30,662 nt of DNA from DASRAU01 sp036005805 (GCA_036005805.1 DASYQE010000255.1:1-30662), one strand, 5' to 3'; shown: positions 1 through 11,378, counted from the first letter of the stretch. Translations and numbers: made by a program. The notes: generated by a model not told the origin, from the sequence alone.

Positions 1-7
1 CCTCCGA

Positions 8-2206
<2,199 letters not shown>

Positions 2207-2253
2207 CTCGTGCCTCCCTCGTGGTGCGCGCGGCACGCGTCGGCGCACCGGGA

Positions 2254-2301
2254 CTTCTCCTCAGGGGCATCCCCGCGCGGGGACGCGACGACCCGGAGAA
2301 G
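2254..2301 (-). promoter_or_regulatory. Stem-loop in pnp leader
   Basis: In the rpsO-pnp gap, CTTCTCC (2254-2260) pairs perfectly with GGAGAAG (2295-2301). Between them is a 14-bp perfect palindrome, TCCCCGCGCGGGGA (2270-2283), which would form an inner hairpin. In E. coli the pnp leader forms a stem cut by RNase III and then used for PNPase autocontrol; the position here is similar. Function is inferred from position only. Confidence 0.4.
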
Positions 2302-2413
2302 GAAATTGACGACGACTCCGGCGCGCCGAGACGCTCCACCCGATCGCGCAACGCGCACCGGGGGCGGCTCGCACGCCGGCATGAAATCTCCCGTCCTGTC
2401 GAGGATCGGCGGG

Positions 2414-2683
2414 TTACCGGCGAATCCCGAGGCGCTTCTTGAGCTCCCGGGAGCGTTCGCCGTCCTCGTTTTCGAGGTAGCCGAGCAGACGACGGCGGCG
2501 GCTGACCATCATCAGAAGCCCGCGACGGGAATGGTGATCCTTCGGCTGCTGATTCAGGTGCTCGGTCAGATCGTCGATGCGCCGGCTGAGGAGTGCGATC
2601 TGCACCTCCGGGGAGCCGACGTCCGCGGGATGGGTCCGGTAATTGCCGATGAGCTCGCTCTTCTGATCTTTGGTCAGGGCCAT
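2414..2683 (-). CDS. rpsO: 30S ribosomal protein S15
   Basis: An 89-residue protein of standard S15 length. S15 is an early-binding 30S protein that contacts the 16S three-way junction at helices 20-22 and the 23S bridge. The family signature is intact: LIGNYRTHPADVGSPEVQIA, the LTEHL..PKDHHSRRGL segment and the SRRRRLLGYL helix. The ATG at 2683 is preceded by AAGGAA at a good distance. pnp follows about 207 nt downstream, and truB ends 115 nt upstream. A separate promoter candidate lies in that upstream gap, so rpsO-pnp may be transcribed both from it and from the long operon. Confidence 0.98.
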   Translation of the reverse strand: MALTKDQKSELIGNYRTHPADVGSPEVQIALLSRRIDDLTEHLNQQPKDHHSRRGLLMMVSRRRRLLGYLENEDGERSRELKKRLGIRR

Positions 2684-2737
2684 GGTTCCTTCGGTTGGAG
2701 CCTCATCCCTCGCCGCGAGGGACAGAAAGAGGCGGTA

Positions 2738-2767
2738 AGCCTAGCACAGCCGTCCACGGACTATCAA
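2738..2767 (-). promoter_or_regulatory. Putative sigma70 promoter for rpsO-pnp
   Basis: On the minus strand TTGATA (2767-2762) is followed after 18 bp by TAGGCT (2743-2738). The -35 is good and the -10 is weak. It sits in the truB-rpsO gap, where E. coli also has an rpsO promoter. A CCCTCGC/GCGAGGG palindrome (2707-2721) lies between it and the rpsO ribosome-binding site. Confidence 0.4.
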
Positions 2768-2798
2768 GGCCGCGGCGAGCCTTCCGGGGAGGCGTTTC

Positions 2799-3716
2799 TC
2801 ACCGCTGGAACACGATCTGGGGCCGGATCAGTGGTCGCGGACCCGCCCCGACCGAAAGGTCGATCTCCGCAATCGCCACGAGCCCCCCTTCCGGCCCCTG
2901 CAGGCGGCAGCGGCCAGGGGGATACGGTGGGGGAGGGTTGAGGACCTCGGCGACCCCGCACGGCCGGCCGTGCCGGACCGCATGCACCCCGGCCGCCGAG
3001 AGCTTCAGCGTCGGCATGCCGAGTGGAACGCTCTCGAGAGGCAGGACACGGTCGCGCAGGGAGGCCCCCGCCGCCTGGACCTCGGCCAGCGGGATCGCGT
3101 CCTCGATGCGGAACGGGCCCGCGGCGATGCGCCTCAGGGCGTGCAGGTGCGCTCCGCACCCCAGGGCCGCGCCGAGGTCGTGCGCAAAGGAGCGCAGGTA
3201 GGTCCCGGCGGAAACGTCCGCCTCGATCTCCACGTCGGTGCCGGAAAAGGACAGGAGATCCAGGCGCCGGAACGTCACGGGCGTGGCGACGGGGGAGACC
3301 GGGCGCTGCCGCCGGGCGAGACGGTGCATCGGCGTTCCGTGGACTTTCTTCGCCGAGAAGGCGGGCGGCACCTGGAGGTGGGTGCCACGGAACCGGTCGA
3401 TCTCCCGCTCCAGGGTCCCGCGATGGACTTCGACCGGCCGCGGCGGGCCGTCCGGCACCCCGTCGCGATCGTACGTGTCGGTCCCATACCCCAGCCTCAC
3501 GATGCCGCGGTACGACTTGTCCACGCCCGAGAGCAGCGTCGCGAGACGCGTGGCGCGTCCGATCATGAGGACCAGGAGGCCCGTGGCCAGCGGATCGAGC
3601 GTGCCGGCGTGGCCGATGCGGCGCACCCCGAGGGCCCGCCGCGCGATCGCGACCGCGTCGTGCGAGGTCGGCCCCTCCGGCTTGTCGACGAGCAGCACCC
3701 CTTCGAGCTCGGTCAC
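2799..3716 (-). CDS. truB: tRNA pseudouridine(55) synthase TruB
   Basis: A 305-residue TruB, of normal length. It converts U55 in the T-loop of tRNAs to pseudouridine. The N-terminal motif LLVDKPEGPTSHDAV is present, and the catalytic aspartate lies in GHAGTLDPLATGLL. The KSYRG..RLGYGTDTYD and VPPAFSAKKVHG motifs are also present. The C-terminal part (about residues 235-305) fits a PUA-type RNA-binding domain. The same frame stays open to 4367, but the upstream part is the shadow of rbfA. The GTG at 3716 is chosen because it overlaps the rbfA stop in a GTGA junction and starts the conserved domain, implying translational coupling with rbfA. Confidence 0.95.
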   Translation of the reverse strand: MTELEGVLLVDKPEGPTSHDAVAIARRALGVRRIGHAGTLDPLATGLLVLMIGRATRLATLLSGVDKSYRGIVRLGYGTDTYDRDGVPDGPPRPVEVHRGTLEREIDRFRGTHLQVPPAFSAKKVHGTPMHRLARRQRPVSPVATPVTFRRLDLLSFSGTDVEIEADVSAGTYLRSFAHDLGAALGCGAHLHALRRIAAGPFRIEDAIPLAEVQAAGASLRDRVLPLESVPLGMPTLKLSAAGVHAVRHGRPCGVAEVLNPPPPYPPGRCRLQGPEGGLVAIAEIDLSVGAGPRPLIRPQIVFQR

Positions 3717-4141
3717 CCCTTCTCCTCCTGTTCTCCGGCCGGTCCGGCCGGGCCGTCCGCGGCCGTTCCGGGTTCGGGGTCGGCGTCGGGTCCCGGCGTC
3801 ACCTGTTCGTGGAGCTGCTGGATGATGTGCTCGATGCGGTCGCCGCGCTCGAGGGAGTCGTCGATCTCGAAGATCAGGGTCGGCGAGTGCCGCAACCGGA
3901 GGTTCCGGAACAGCGCCCGCTGGATGAACGGGGCGCTGTGACGCAGGCCGGTCAGGGCCGCGTCGCGCGCCTTCTCGTCCCCCAGGACGCTGACGAACAG
4001 GCGGGCCTGGCGCAGATCGGGGGTGACCCGGACCCCGGTCAGCGTGACGAACCCGATGCGCGGGTCCTTCACTTCGCGCAGCAGGAGGCGCGCGACCTCG
4101 TCGCGGATGAGATCCGCCAGGCGTTCCGTGCGTGTGGTCAT
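3713..4141 (-). CDS. rbfA: Ribosome-binding factor A
   Basis: A 142-residue RbfA, a small KH-fold protein that binds the 30S subunit and helps mature the 16S 5' end. Family features include TERLADLIRDEVARLLLREVKDPRIGF at the start, the VTPDLRQARLFVSVLGD strand and the LRHSPTLIFEIDDSLERG motif near the end. The tail after residue 118 is acidic and Pro/Gly-rich, probably disordered. It lies 50 bp after the DUF503 gene and overlaps truB by 3 bp. The ribosome-binding site is weak (GGGGAA), so coupling to upstream translation is likely. Confidence 0.95.
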   Translation of the reverse strand: MTTRTERLADLIRDEVARLLLREVKDPRIGFVTLTGVRVTPDLRQARLFVSVLGDEKARDAALTGLRHSAPFIQRALFRNLRLRHSPTLIFEIDDSLERGDRIEHIIQQLHEQVTPGPDADPEPGTAADGPAGPAGEQEEKG

Positions 4142-4191
4142 CGGGATGGTTCCCCGCGGGGCGGCGACCGTGGGCCGGTCGCCCCCGGCCT

Positions 4192-4503
4192 TCAGGACAG
4201 GTATTCGACCTCGCAGCCCAGGACCTCGCCCGGCGCGCGCCGCTCGATCTCCTCCTGGATGGCGGCGAAGGCCGCCTCGAGCGGCGCGTGCGCCGAGGCG
4301 ATGCCGACGATGCCGAGCGTGCAGCGCTGCCAGAGATCCTGGTGCTCGACCTCGGCCACCGCGACATTGTGGTGCTGCCGCAGGGAGTCCTTCAAGCTGC
4401 GCAGCACCATCCGCTTCTCCTTCAGGGATCCGACCGACGGCAGATGCAGCCGGACGAGGCAGAGGGCGACGTGCACCGACGCCCCGTCGGTGGGCCGGCT
4501 CAC
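4192..4503 (-). CDS. DUF503 / YlxP-like protein
   Basis: A 103-residue protein of the DUF503 (YlxP) family, whose genes are often found between infB and rbfA. Its biochemical function is not firmly established; the location suggests a part in ribosome assembly or translation. The family pattern is visible: a short beta strand (VHVALCLVRLHLP), then the conserved SLKEKRMVLRSLKDSLRQ helix, then NVAVAEVEHQDLWQ and LGIVGIAS. The GTG at 4503 is supported by AAGGAG seven bases upstream. The gene begins 11 bp after the infB stop. Confidence 0.9.
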   Translation of the reverse strand: MSRPTDGASVHVALCLVRLHLPSVGSLKEKRMVLRSLKDSLRQHHNVAVAEVEHQDLWQRCTLGIVGIASAHAPLEAAFAAIQEEIERRAPGEVLGCEVEYLS

Positions 4504-4514
4504 AGGCGGGCTCC

Positions 4515-7130
4515 TTAGAGCGACTTCACGGCGACCTTCTCGACGCGGAAGGCCTCGATCACGTCACCCGTCTTGACGTCGTTGAAATTGGCCAGGCCGA
4601 TGCCGCATTCGTACCCCTTCGCGACCTCGGAGGCGTCGTCCTTGAACCGCCTGAGCGACAGGATGCGCCCGGTGAAGATGACGACGTTGTCGCGCAGCAG
4701 CCGCACGTCGGCGTTGCGGGCGATCTTGCCGTCGATGACCGAGCAGCCCGCCACGGTGCCGACCTTCGGCACCTTGAAGAGCTGGCGGACCTCCGCGCGC
4801 CCGAGATAGACCTCCTTCGATTCCGGCTCGAGCAGGCCCACCATGGCGTTCCTGATCTCGTTGGTGATGTCGTAGATGACCGAGTGGAGGCGCAGGTCGA
4901 CCTTCTCCTTTTCGGCCAGCTCCTGGGCGCTCCGGTCGGGGCGCACGTTGTACCCGACGATGATCGCGTTGCTCGCCGAGGCGAGGAGCACGTCGGTCTC
5001 GGTGATCGCCCCCGATCCGGCGTGGATGACGCGAGTCTTCACCTTGTCGGAAGGGAGGTCGTTGAGCGTCTTGGTCAAAGCCTCGACCGACCCCTGCACG
5101 TCCGCCTTCACCACGAGCGGCAGCTCGCGGACGTTCCCCTCGGTGATCTGCTGGTGCAGGTGATCGAGGGTGAGACGGGAGGACTTCGCCATCGCCTCCT
5201 GCCGGAGCTTCTGCTGGCGGAAGGCGCCGATCTGCCGCACGCGCCATTCCTCCTCCAGGACCTGGAACGGATCGCCGGCCTTGGGAACCCCTTCGAGACC
5301 GAGCACCTCGACCGGGATCGACGGTCCCGCCTCCTTCACCCGGTGTCCCTTGTCGTCGTAGAGGGCGCGCACCTTGCCGTGGACCGCCCCGGCGATGAAT
5401 GGATCCCCCACGCGCAGCGTGCCGCGCTGCACGAGCGCGGTCGCGACGGCGCCGCGGCTCTTGTCGAGCCGCGATTCGAGGATGGTCCCGGCGGCGTAGC
5501 TGCCCGGATCGGCCTTCAGCTCGCCGAGATCGGCGACCAGGAGGATCATTTCGAGCAGCTCGTCGATCCCCTGTTTCTGCTTCGCACTGATCGGCACGGC
5601 GACGATCTTGCCGCCCCAGTCTTCGGTGAGCAGGTCGTGGTCCGCCAGCTGCTTCTTGACGCGGTCGAGGTTGGCCCCCGGCTTGTCGACCTTGTTGATC
5701 GCCACCACCAGCGGCACGCCGGCGGCGCGCGCGTGGTCCATCGCCTCGACCGTCTGCGGCATGACACCGTCGTCCGCCGCGACGACGAGGACCACGATGT
5801 CGGTGACCCGCGCGCCCCGGGCGCGCATCATGGTGAACGCCTCGTGGCCGGGCGTATCGATGAAGGTGATGCCGCGCGCCTTGTGACGGATGTGGTAGGC
5901 GCCGATGTGCTGGGTGATGCCTCCCGCCTCGCCGGCGACGATGTTCGAGGAGCGGACGGCGTCGAGCAGCGACGTCTTCCCGTGGTCGACGTGGCCCATG
6001 ATGGTCACGACCGGATCGCGGCCGCGCAGATCGCCCGGCAGCGACTCCTTCGCCTCTTCGGTGGCGACCTCCTCCTCGAACGAGACCACCTTGGCGTCGA
6101 AGCCGAGCTCCCGGCAGATTTCCTGCGCCATCTTGGTGTCGAGCGGCTGATTCATGGTGGCCATCACGCCACGGGCGAGCAGGCGCGTGATGATGTCCTT
6201 CGCCTTGCGCCCCATCTTCTCGGCCAGTTCCTTGACCGTCACCCCTTCGGTGATGGCGATCTCGGTGAAGACCAGGGGGACCGGAGGCGGCGCGGGCTCG
6301 GCGGGCTTCACCACCTGCGGCGCACGCTGTGGCGCCGGCGCCGGACGCCGGGTGGGGGGCGGAGGCGGGGGAGGAGGGCTGGACGGCCGCGGACGCGGCG
6401 TGGCGGCAGTTGCCGCGCTCATGGTGCGGGCCGCCTCAGCGGCCGTGCGGGGTCCGCCGACCGGTCCGGGACGGACCGCACCGGGGGCGGCCGGCCGCGG
6501 TGGCGGAGATCCCGGCCGCGAGGGCAGTCCGGGGCCTGCGGGACGGAGCCCCGGAGTTGTGCCCCGGCCATGGACAGGAGCGACGCCCGGCCGCTGCGGG
6601 CCCTGGCCGGGTCGAACTCCTGCAGCGCCCGGAGCCGGCGTGCCCGGTCGTGGCGGCTGTCCCGGGAAGGCAGGCCTGGTTCCCGGCGTGATGCCCTGGG
6701 GCGGTCCGGGGCGCGCCGTGACGGGCGCGCCCGGCCGGCCGGCGACGGGCATTCCCGGGCGGACCGGCAGGGGGCCACGGCCGGTGGACGGTGCCGGGGC
6801 GGCGTTCCCCGGACCCTTCGCCTGAGGCTCGATGGCTGGCGGCGCCGGGGGTGCCGGCCTCGGAATGACCGGCAGAGTGACGCCCGGAGGCACCGGGGCG
6901 CCGGGTCGCTTGATGGTGAAGATCTTCGGGACCTTCGGTGCGGCCGGCTGCGCCGCCTTGGCGGCGGTGCGCGCAGCGCCGAATTCCGAGCGCAGACGGT
7001 TCGCCACCACCTCCTCGATCGTGCTGAGGTTGGACTTGGCGTCAATCCCCAGCTCCTTCAGGCGGGAAATCGCCTCGGTCACCTTGATGTTGAGTTCCTT
7101 GGCGATCTGCCCGACGCGAACCTTCCCCAT
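4515..7130 (-). CDS. infB: Translation initiation factor IF-2
   Basis: An 871-residue IF-2, the GTPase that places initiator fMet-tRNA on the 30S subunit. The N-terminal IF2_N helix domain (VRVGQIAKELNIKVTEAISR) is followed by a Pro/Ala/Gly/Arg-rich linker from about residue 60 to 295, and then a second IF2_N-like domain (VTVKELAEKMGRKAKDIITR). The G domain has GHVDHGKTSLLD, DTPGHEAF and NKVDKPGAN, and domains II-IV follow, ending VEKVAVKSL. The ATG at 7130 overlaps the nusA stop (TGATG) with AGGAGG four bases upstream; a GTG one codon earlier is possible. The linker has strong base skew, which creates spurious open frames on both strands. Confidence 0.97.
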   Translation of the reverse strand: MGKVRVGQIAKELNIKVTEAISRLKELGIDAKSNLSTIEEVVANRLRSEFGAARTAAKAAQPAAPKVPKIFTIKRPGAPVPPGVTLPVIPRPAPPAPPAIEPQAKGPGNAAPAPSTGRGPLPVRPGMPVAGRPGAPVTARPGPPQGITPGTRPAFPGQPPRPGTPAPGAAGVRPGQGPQRPGVAPVHGRGTTPGLRPAGPGLPSRPGSPPPRPAAPGAVRPGPVGGPRTAAEAARTMSAATAATPRPRPSSPPPPPPPPTRRPAPAPQRAPQVVKPAEPAPPPVPLVFTEIAITEGVTVKELAEKMGRKAKDIITRLLARGVMATMNQPLDTKMAQEICRELGFDAKVVSFEEEVATEEAKESLPGDLRGRDPVVTIMGHVDHGKTSLLDAVRSSNIVAGEAGGITQHIGAYHIRHKARGITFIDTPGHEAFTMMRARGARVTDIVVLVVAADDGVMPQTVEAMDHARAAGVPLVVAINKVDKPGANLDRVKKQLADHDLLTEDWGGKIVAVPISAKQKQGIDELLEMILLVADLGELKADPGSYAAGTILESRLDKSRGAVATALVQRGTLRVGDPFIAGAVHGKVRALYDDKGHRVKEAGPSIPVEVLGLEGVPKAGDPFQVLEEEWRVRQIGAFRQQKLRQEAMAKSSRLTLDHLHQQITEGNVRELPLVVKADVQGSVEALTKTLNDLPSDKVKTRVIHAGSGAITETDVLLASASNAIIVGYNVRPDRSAQELAEKEKVDLRLHSVIYDITNEIRNAMVGLLEPESKEVYLGRAEVRQLFKVPKVGTVAGCSVIDGKIARNADVRLLRDNVVIFTGRILSLRRFKDDASEVAKGYECGIGLANFNDVKTGDVIEAFRVEKVAVKSL

Positions 7131-8587
7131 CACGCCTCCTCCGCGCCGGGCGCGGCTGTGTCGCCGGGCGTGCTGTCCATGCTGGCCGGCCCGGCGAACG
7201 CCTCGTCACCGGGATCCTCCTCCGTGGGGGTCGGCAGGGCGGCCTCCTCGGCGCGCCGCGCCTCGGCCGCAACCTCTTCCTGCTCACGCTGCAGTCGCTC
7301 CTGTTCCTCGCGCTCCAGGCGTTCGTTGAGCGTCGCCTGGGCGGCGGCCAGGATCTTCTCGGCCGACTTCGGACCGATCCCCTCGATCTGGGTGAGTCCG
7401 TCGATTCCACCTTCGAGCATGATCTCGACGCTGCGATAGCCCGCTTCCTGGAGCTTCTCGAGCATCTTCGGAGTGACGCCTTCGAGGCTCTCCATCTCGC
7501 GGGCATCGCGCGCCATGCGCTCCATCTCGGCCTCGACCTCGCGCTTCTTTTCCTGCTCGCTCTTGATGTCGATGCGCCAGCCGACCAGGCGCGACGCCAG
7601 GCGGACGTTCTGGCCCTTCTTGCCGATGGCGAGCGACAGCTGCTCGTCGTCCACCACCACCTCGAGCACCTTGTTCTCCGAGTCGACCACATGGACCCGG
7701 TTCACCTTGGCCGGGTTGAGAGAGTTCGACACGAACGTCTGCACGTCGTCGGAGTACTGGACGATGTCGATCTTCTCGCCGCGCAGCTCGCGGATGATCG
7801 ACTGCACGCGCGATCCCTTCATCCCGACGCAGGCGCCGACCGGATCGACATCGCGATCCTTCGAGCGCACGGCGACCTTGGCCCGGTCTCCCGGGTCCCG
7901 GACGGCACGCTCGATGATGACGGTGCCGTCGTAGATCTCCGGCACCTCCATTTCGAAGAGCTTCATCAGGAGACGCTCGTCGGTGCGCGAGATGATCACC
8001 TGGGGTCCCTTGGCGTTGTGATCGACGTCCACGATCACCGCGCGGATCCGATCCCCCTGGCTGTAGCGCTCGGCGCGCGACTGCTCCTTCTTGACCAGCA
8101 CCGCCTCGGTGCGTCCGAGGTCGATGACGATGTTGCCGCGTTCGAAGCGCTTGACGACGCCGTTGATCATCTCGCCGACGCGGCCGATGTACTCGCGGTA
8201 GATGTTGTCGCGCTCCGCCTCGCGGACCTTCTGGAAGATGATCTGTTTCGCCGCCTGGGCGGCGATCCGGCCGAGCTGCAGCAACTCCTCGCGCGGCTTC
8301 GGAATCTCCACCACGCCGTCGTCGTTGGGGCTGAGCTCGAGCGTCGCGGCGTCGTCCGGCGTGATCTCGAGGTCGGGGTCCGCGACCTCCTCGAGGACCC
8401 GCTTGCGCGCGAAGACGTCGACGATGCCGCTGTCCCGGTCCAGCCGGGCGCCGAGGTCCTCGTTGCTGTGGAAATGCTTCTTCGCGGCGGCGGCGTACGC
8501 ATCCTCCACCGCCTGGATGATGATCTCGACGTCGATCCCCTTTTCCCGGCCGACCGCCTCGATCGCCTGGAAGATTTCTTGGCTCAT
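7130..8587 (-). CDS. nusA: Transcription termination/antitermination protein NusA
   Basis: A 485-residue NusA. It binds RNA polymerase and nascent RNA, modulates pausing and termination, and joins rRNA antitermination complexes; boxA sites are present in the adjacent rRNA operon. Domains in order are the polymerase-binding N-terminal domain, an S1 domain (GEMINGVVKRFERGNIVIDLG), and KH domains with GACVGMKGSRVQSIIREL and SLAIGKKGQNVRLASRLVGW. A helix-hairpin-helix segment (IEGIGPKSAEKIL) and an acidic, Ala-rich tail of about 70 residues follow. Its ATG overlaps the rimP stop (ATGA), and its stop touches the infB start, so rimP-nusA-infB is one tightly coupled unit. Confidence 0.97.
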   Translation of the reverse strand: MSQEIFQAIEAVGREKGIDVEIIIQAVEDAYAAAAKKHFHSNEDLGARLDRDSGIVDVFARKRVLEEVADPDLEITPDDAATLELSPNDDGVVEIPKPREELLQLGRIAAQAAKQIIFQKVREAERDNIYREYIGRVGEMINGVVKRFERGNIVIDLGRTEAVLVKKEQSRAERYSQGDRIRAVIVDVDHNAKGPQVIISRTDERLLMKLFEMEVPEIYDGTVIIERAVRDPGDRAKVAVRSKDRDVDPVGACVGMKGSRVQSIIRELRGEKIDIVQYSDDVQTFVSNSLNPAKVNRVHVVDSENKVLEVVVDDEQLSLAIGKKGQNVRLASRLVGWRIDIKSEQEKKREVEAEMERMARDAREMESLEGVTPKMLEKLQEAGYRSVEIMLEGGIDGLTQIEGIGPKSAEKILAAAQATLNERLEREEQERLQREQEEVAAEARRAEEAALPTPTEEDPGDEAFAGPASMDSTPGDTAAPGAEEA

Positions 8588-9084
8588 GCGTGCCGTCCCT
8601 TCGTCGCCGCGCCACCGGCCTGAGGCCAGGCGGCATCGAGTCGCGCGCTCGTCATCAGGTCGCGCGGGATGGAGATCACGCGGCCGTCCTCGAGCACCAG
8701 TTGCACCGAACCGTCCAGGAGGCCGTTCAGGCGTCCCTTGAAATGGCGCTGCCCCTCGAGCGGCGTCGCCGTCACCACCCGCACCGTGCTCCCGGCGAAA
8801 CGCTCGAAGTCCCGCTCGCGCATAAGAGGCCGGTCCAGGCCGGGGGAGGAGACCTCCAGCGTGTATCGTCCCGGGAGGGGGTCCTCCCCGTCGAGTTCGG
8901 CCGAGACCTGGCGGCTCACGCGCGCGCAGTCGTCGAGCGTCACGCCCCCTTCCCGGTCGATGTAGAGGCGGAGCACGGTCCCTCCGCTCTCACGCCGGGC
9001 TTCGACGTGCACCAGCTCCATTCCTGCGAAGCTGACGATCTGTTCCAGCCGGGGTCCCAGCCGTTCCAGGATGTCGTCGAACAC
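8584..9084 (-). CDS. rimP: Ribosome maturation factor RimP
   Basis: A RimP of 166 residues with the chosen start; the usual length is 150-160. It helps assemble the 30S subunit. Recognisable segments are LVHVEARRESGGTVLRLYIDREGGVTLDDC, then SRQVSAELD, and LEVSSPGLDRPL, the family hallmark. The frame is open to 9198, but that ATG lies inside the -10 of the apparent promoter and the extra residues would be read through a terminator-like hairpin. The GTG at 9084 has GGGAG five bases upstream and begins the conserved domain; GTG 9087 is the alternative. It is first in the operon and precedes nusA, as in most bacteria. Confidence 0.93.
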   Translation of the reverse strand: MFDDILERLGPRLEQIVSFAGMELVHVEARRESGGTVLRLYIDREGGVTLDDCARVSRQVSAELDGEDPLPGRYTLEVSSPGLDRPLMRERDFERFAGSTVRVVTATPLEGQRHFKGRLNGLLDGSVQLVLEDGRVISIPRDLMTSARLDAAWPQAGGAATKGRHA

Positions 9085-9140
9085 CACGTCTCCCAAGGAT
9101 TTTGAGCGCTCGGGGGTTGCATCGCGGTCCCCAGGGCCCT

Positions 9141-9173
9141 TAAAATAAAAAAGTGGGCGTCGGGCTGCCCACT
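9141..9173 (-). terminator. Terminator-shaped hairpin in rimP leader (possible attenuator)
   Basis: Read on the minus strand, AGTGGGC and GCCCACT arms (9173-9167 and 9158-9152) enclose an 8-base loop. A T-rich run with one interruption follows (9152-9141). It lies between the promoter and the rimP start, so a polymerase entering rimP-nusA-infB must read through it. Terminator-type leaders upstream of rimP have been described in other bacteria; regulation here is inferred. Confidence 0.75.
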
Positions 9174-9195
9174 CACGTGCCTCCAACAGCGACAG

Positions 9196-9223
9196 CATAT
9201 AGTAAGGTTAGCGGCACGATCAA
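9196..9223 (-). promoter_or_regulatory. Putative sigma70 promoter of the rimP-nusA-infB operon
   Basis: On the minus strand TTGATC (9223-9218) and TATATG (9201-9196) are separated by 16 bp. Transcription would start near 9189, giving a leader of about 100 nt before rimP. It is back to back with the rRNA promoter. Confidence 0.55.
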
Positions 9224-9250
9224 GGGCAAAAGATTATCCGCACGAGGGGG

Positions 9251-9280
9251 TTGACACTCCCGTCGGAGCTTTGCTAGAGT
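9251..9280 (+). promoter_or_regulatory. rRNA operon promoter
   Basis: A perfect -35 TTGACA (9251-9256) and TAGAGT (9275-9280) are spaced by 18 bp. A GC-rich block follows, as in growth-controlled rRNA promoters. The mature 16S starts about 120 nt downstream. The 5S promoter at 16299 has the same spacing and the same -10. Confidence 0.8.
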
Positions 9281-9295
9281 CCGCGCCTCTCGACA

Positions 9296-9308
9296 TGCTC
9301 TTTGAAAA
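9296..9308 (+). promoter_or_regulatory. boxA antitermination site, 16S leader
   Basis: TGCTCTTTGAAAA closely matches the bacterial rRNA boxA (TGCTCTTTAACAA in E. coli), the RNA site bound by NusB-S10. It is followed at once by the 16S processing stem. A second copy lies before 23S. Confidence 0.75.
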
Positions 9309-9322
9309 CTGAATAGTGCGCG
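9305..9322 (+). repeat. 16S processing stem, 5' arm
   Basis: An 18-base block that is the exact reverse complement of 11046-11063 downstream of 16S. Pairing loops out the whole 16S and forms the expected RNase III substrate. It overlaps the end of boxA by four bases. Confidence 0.85.
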
Positions 9323-9345
9323 TACCGATCTGAGTTTTCAGTCAA

Positions 9346-9365
9346 CCGGATCCGAAAGGATCCGG
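9346..9365 (+). other. Perfect hairpin with GAAA tetraloop in the 16S leader
   Basis: CCGGATCC and GGATCCGG pair perfectly around GAAA, a GNRA-type stable loop. It lies between the processing arm and mature 16S. There is no T run, so it is not a terminator. Confidence 0.7.
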
Positions 9366-9404
9366 CTCCGCGTAATCATCGAACGCCCTTCGGGGCTTCA
9401 GAAT

Positions 9405-10967
<1,563 letters not shown>

Positions 10968-11045
10968 GAGAAACGTGCCCTCGGGGAACGTCGCTTCGGC
11001 GCCGCTCCCGCGAGCGGTTATGGTTTCTGGTCGATCTCAGGTCGC

Positions 11046-11063
11046 CGCGCACTATTCAGTTTT
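11046..11063 (+). repeat. 16S processing stem, 3' arm
   Basis: Perfect partner of 9305-9322. It lies in the spacer about 80 nt after 16S and before tRNA-Ile, where the RNase III cut is expected. Confidence 0.85.
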
Positions 11064-11115
11064 GAGAGAGCAGCCGGACCCGGGGCAGTTCGGGCGCCCT
11101 GTCGCCTCTCCTCAC

Positions 11116-11192
11116 GGGCTTATAGCTCAGCTGGTTAGAGCGCGCCCCTGATAAGGGCGAGGTCGGTAGTTCGAATCTACCTAGGCCCACCA
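11116..11192 (+). tRNA. tRNA-Ile (GAT)
   Basis: A 77-nt cloverleaf in the 16S-23S spacer. The acceptor GGGCTTA pairs with TAGGCCC with one G-U pair. The anticodon arm is CGCCC-CTGATAA-GGGCG with GAT at 11150-11152, and the T-loop TTCGAAT is present. The 3' CCA is encoded. tRNA-Ile followed by tRNA-Ala is the commonest spacer pair in bacterial rRNA operons. Confidence 0.97.
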
Positions 11193-11237
11193 GGAAGGCA
11201 GTGCTCGTCGGGTTGGGAATTCGGTGGCGCCACCTGT

Positions 11238-11310
11238 GGGGAATTAGCTCAGCTGGCAGAGCGCCTGGTTTGCAACCAGGAGGTCACCGGTTCGATCCCG
11301 GTATTCTCCA
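11238..11310 (+). tRNA. tRNA-Ala (TGC)
   Basis: A 73-nt cloverleaf. GGGGAAT pairs with ATTCTCC, with a G-U pair at the third position instead of the fourth. The anticodon arm is CCTGG-TTTGCAA-CCAGG with TGC at 11271-11273, and the T-loop TTCGATC is present. The discriminator A is followed by CGG, so CCA is not encoded and must be added by tRNA nucleotidyltransferase, unlike the neighbouring tRNA-Ile. Confidence 0.96.
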
Positions 11311-11378
11311 CGGGAACATGACCCGGATGCTTCATTCCGTCGGAAGCGGCGGAATGAAGGATCCGGAAACGGTTCCAA

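Noticed and set aside
6300..6960. Low-complexity repeats in infB as a separate repeat element
   Set aside because: The Pro/Ala/Gly/Arg-rich stretch is the normal variable linker of IF-2 and is not a DNA repeat array.
9085..9198. Longer N-terminus for RimP
   Set aside because: Its ATG lies in the -10 of the apparent promoter and the frame crosses the leader hairpin and T-rich run.
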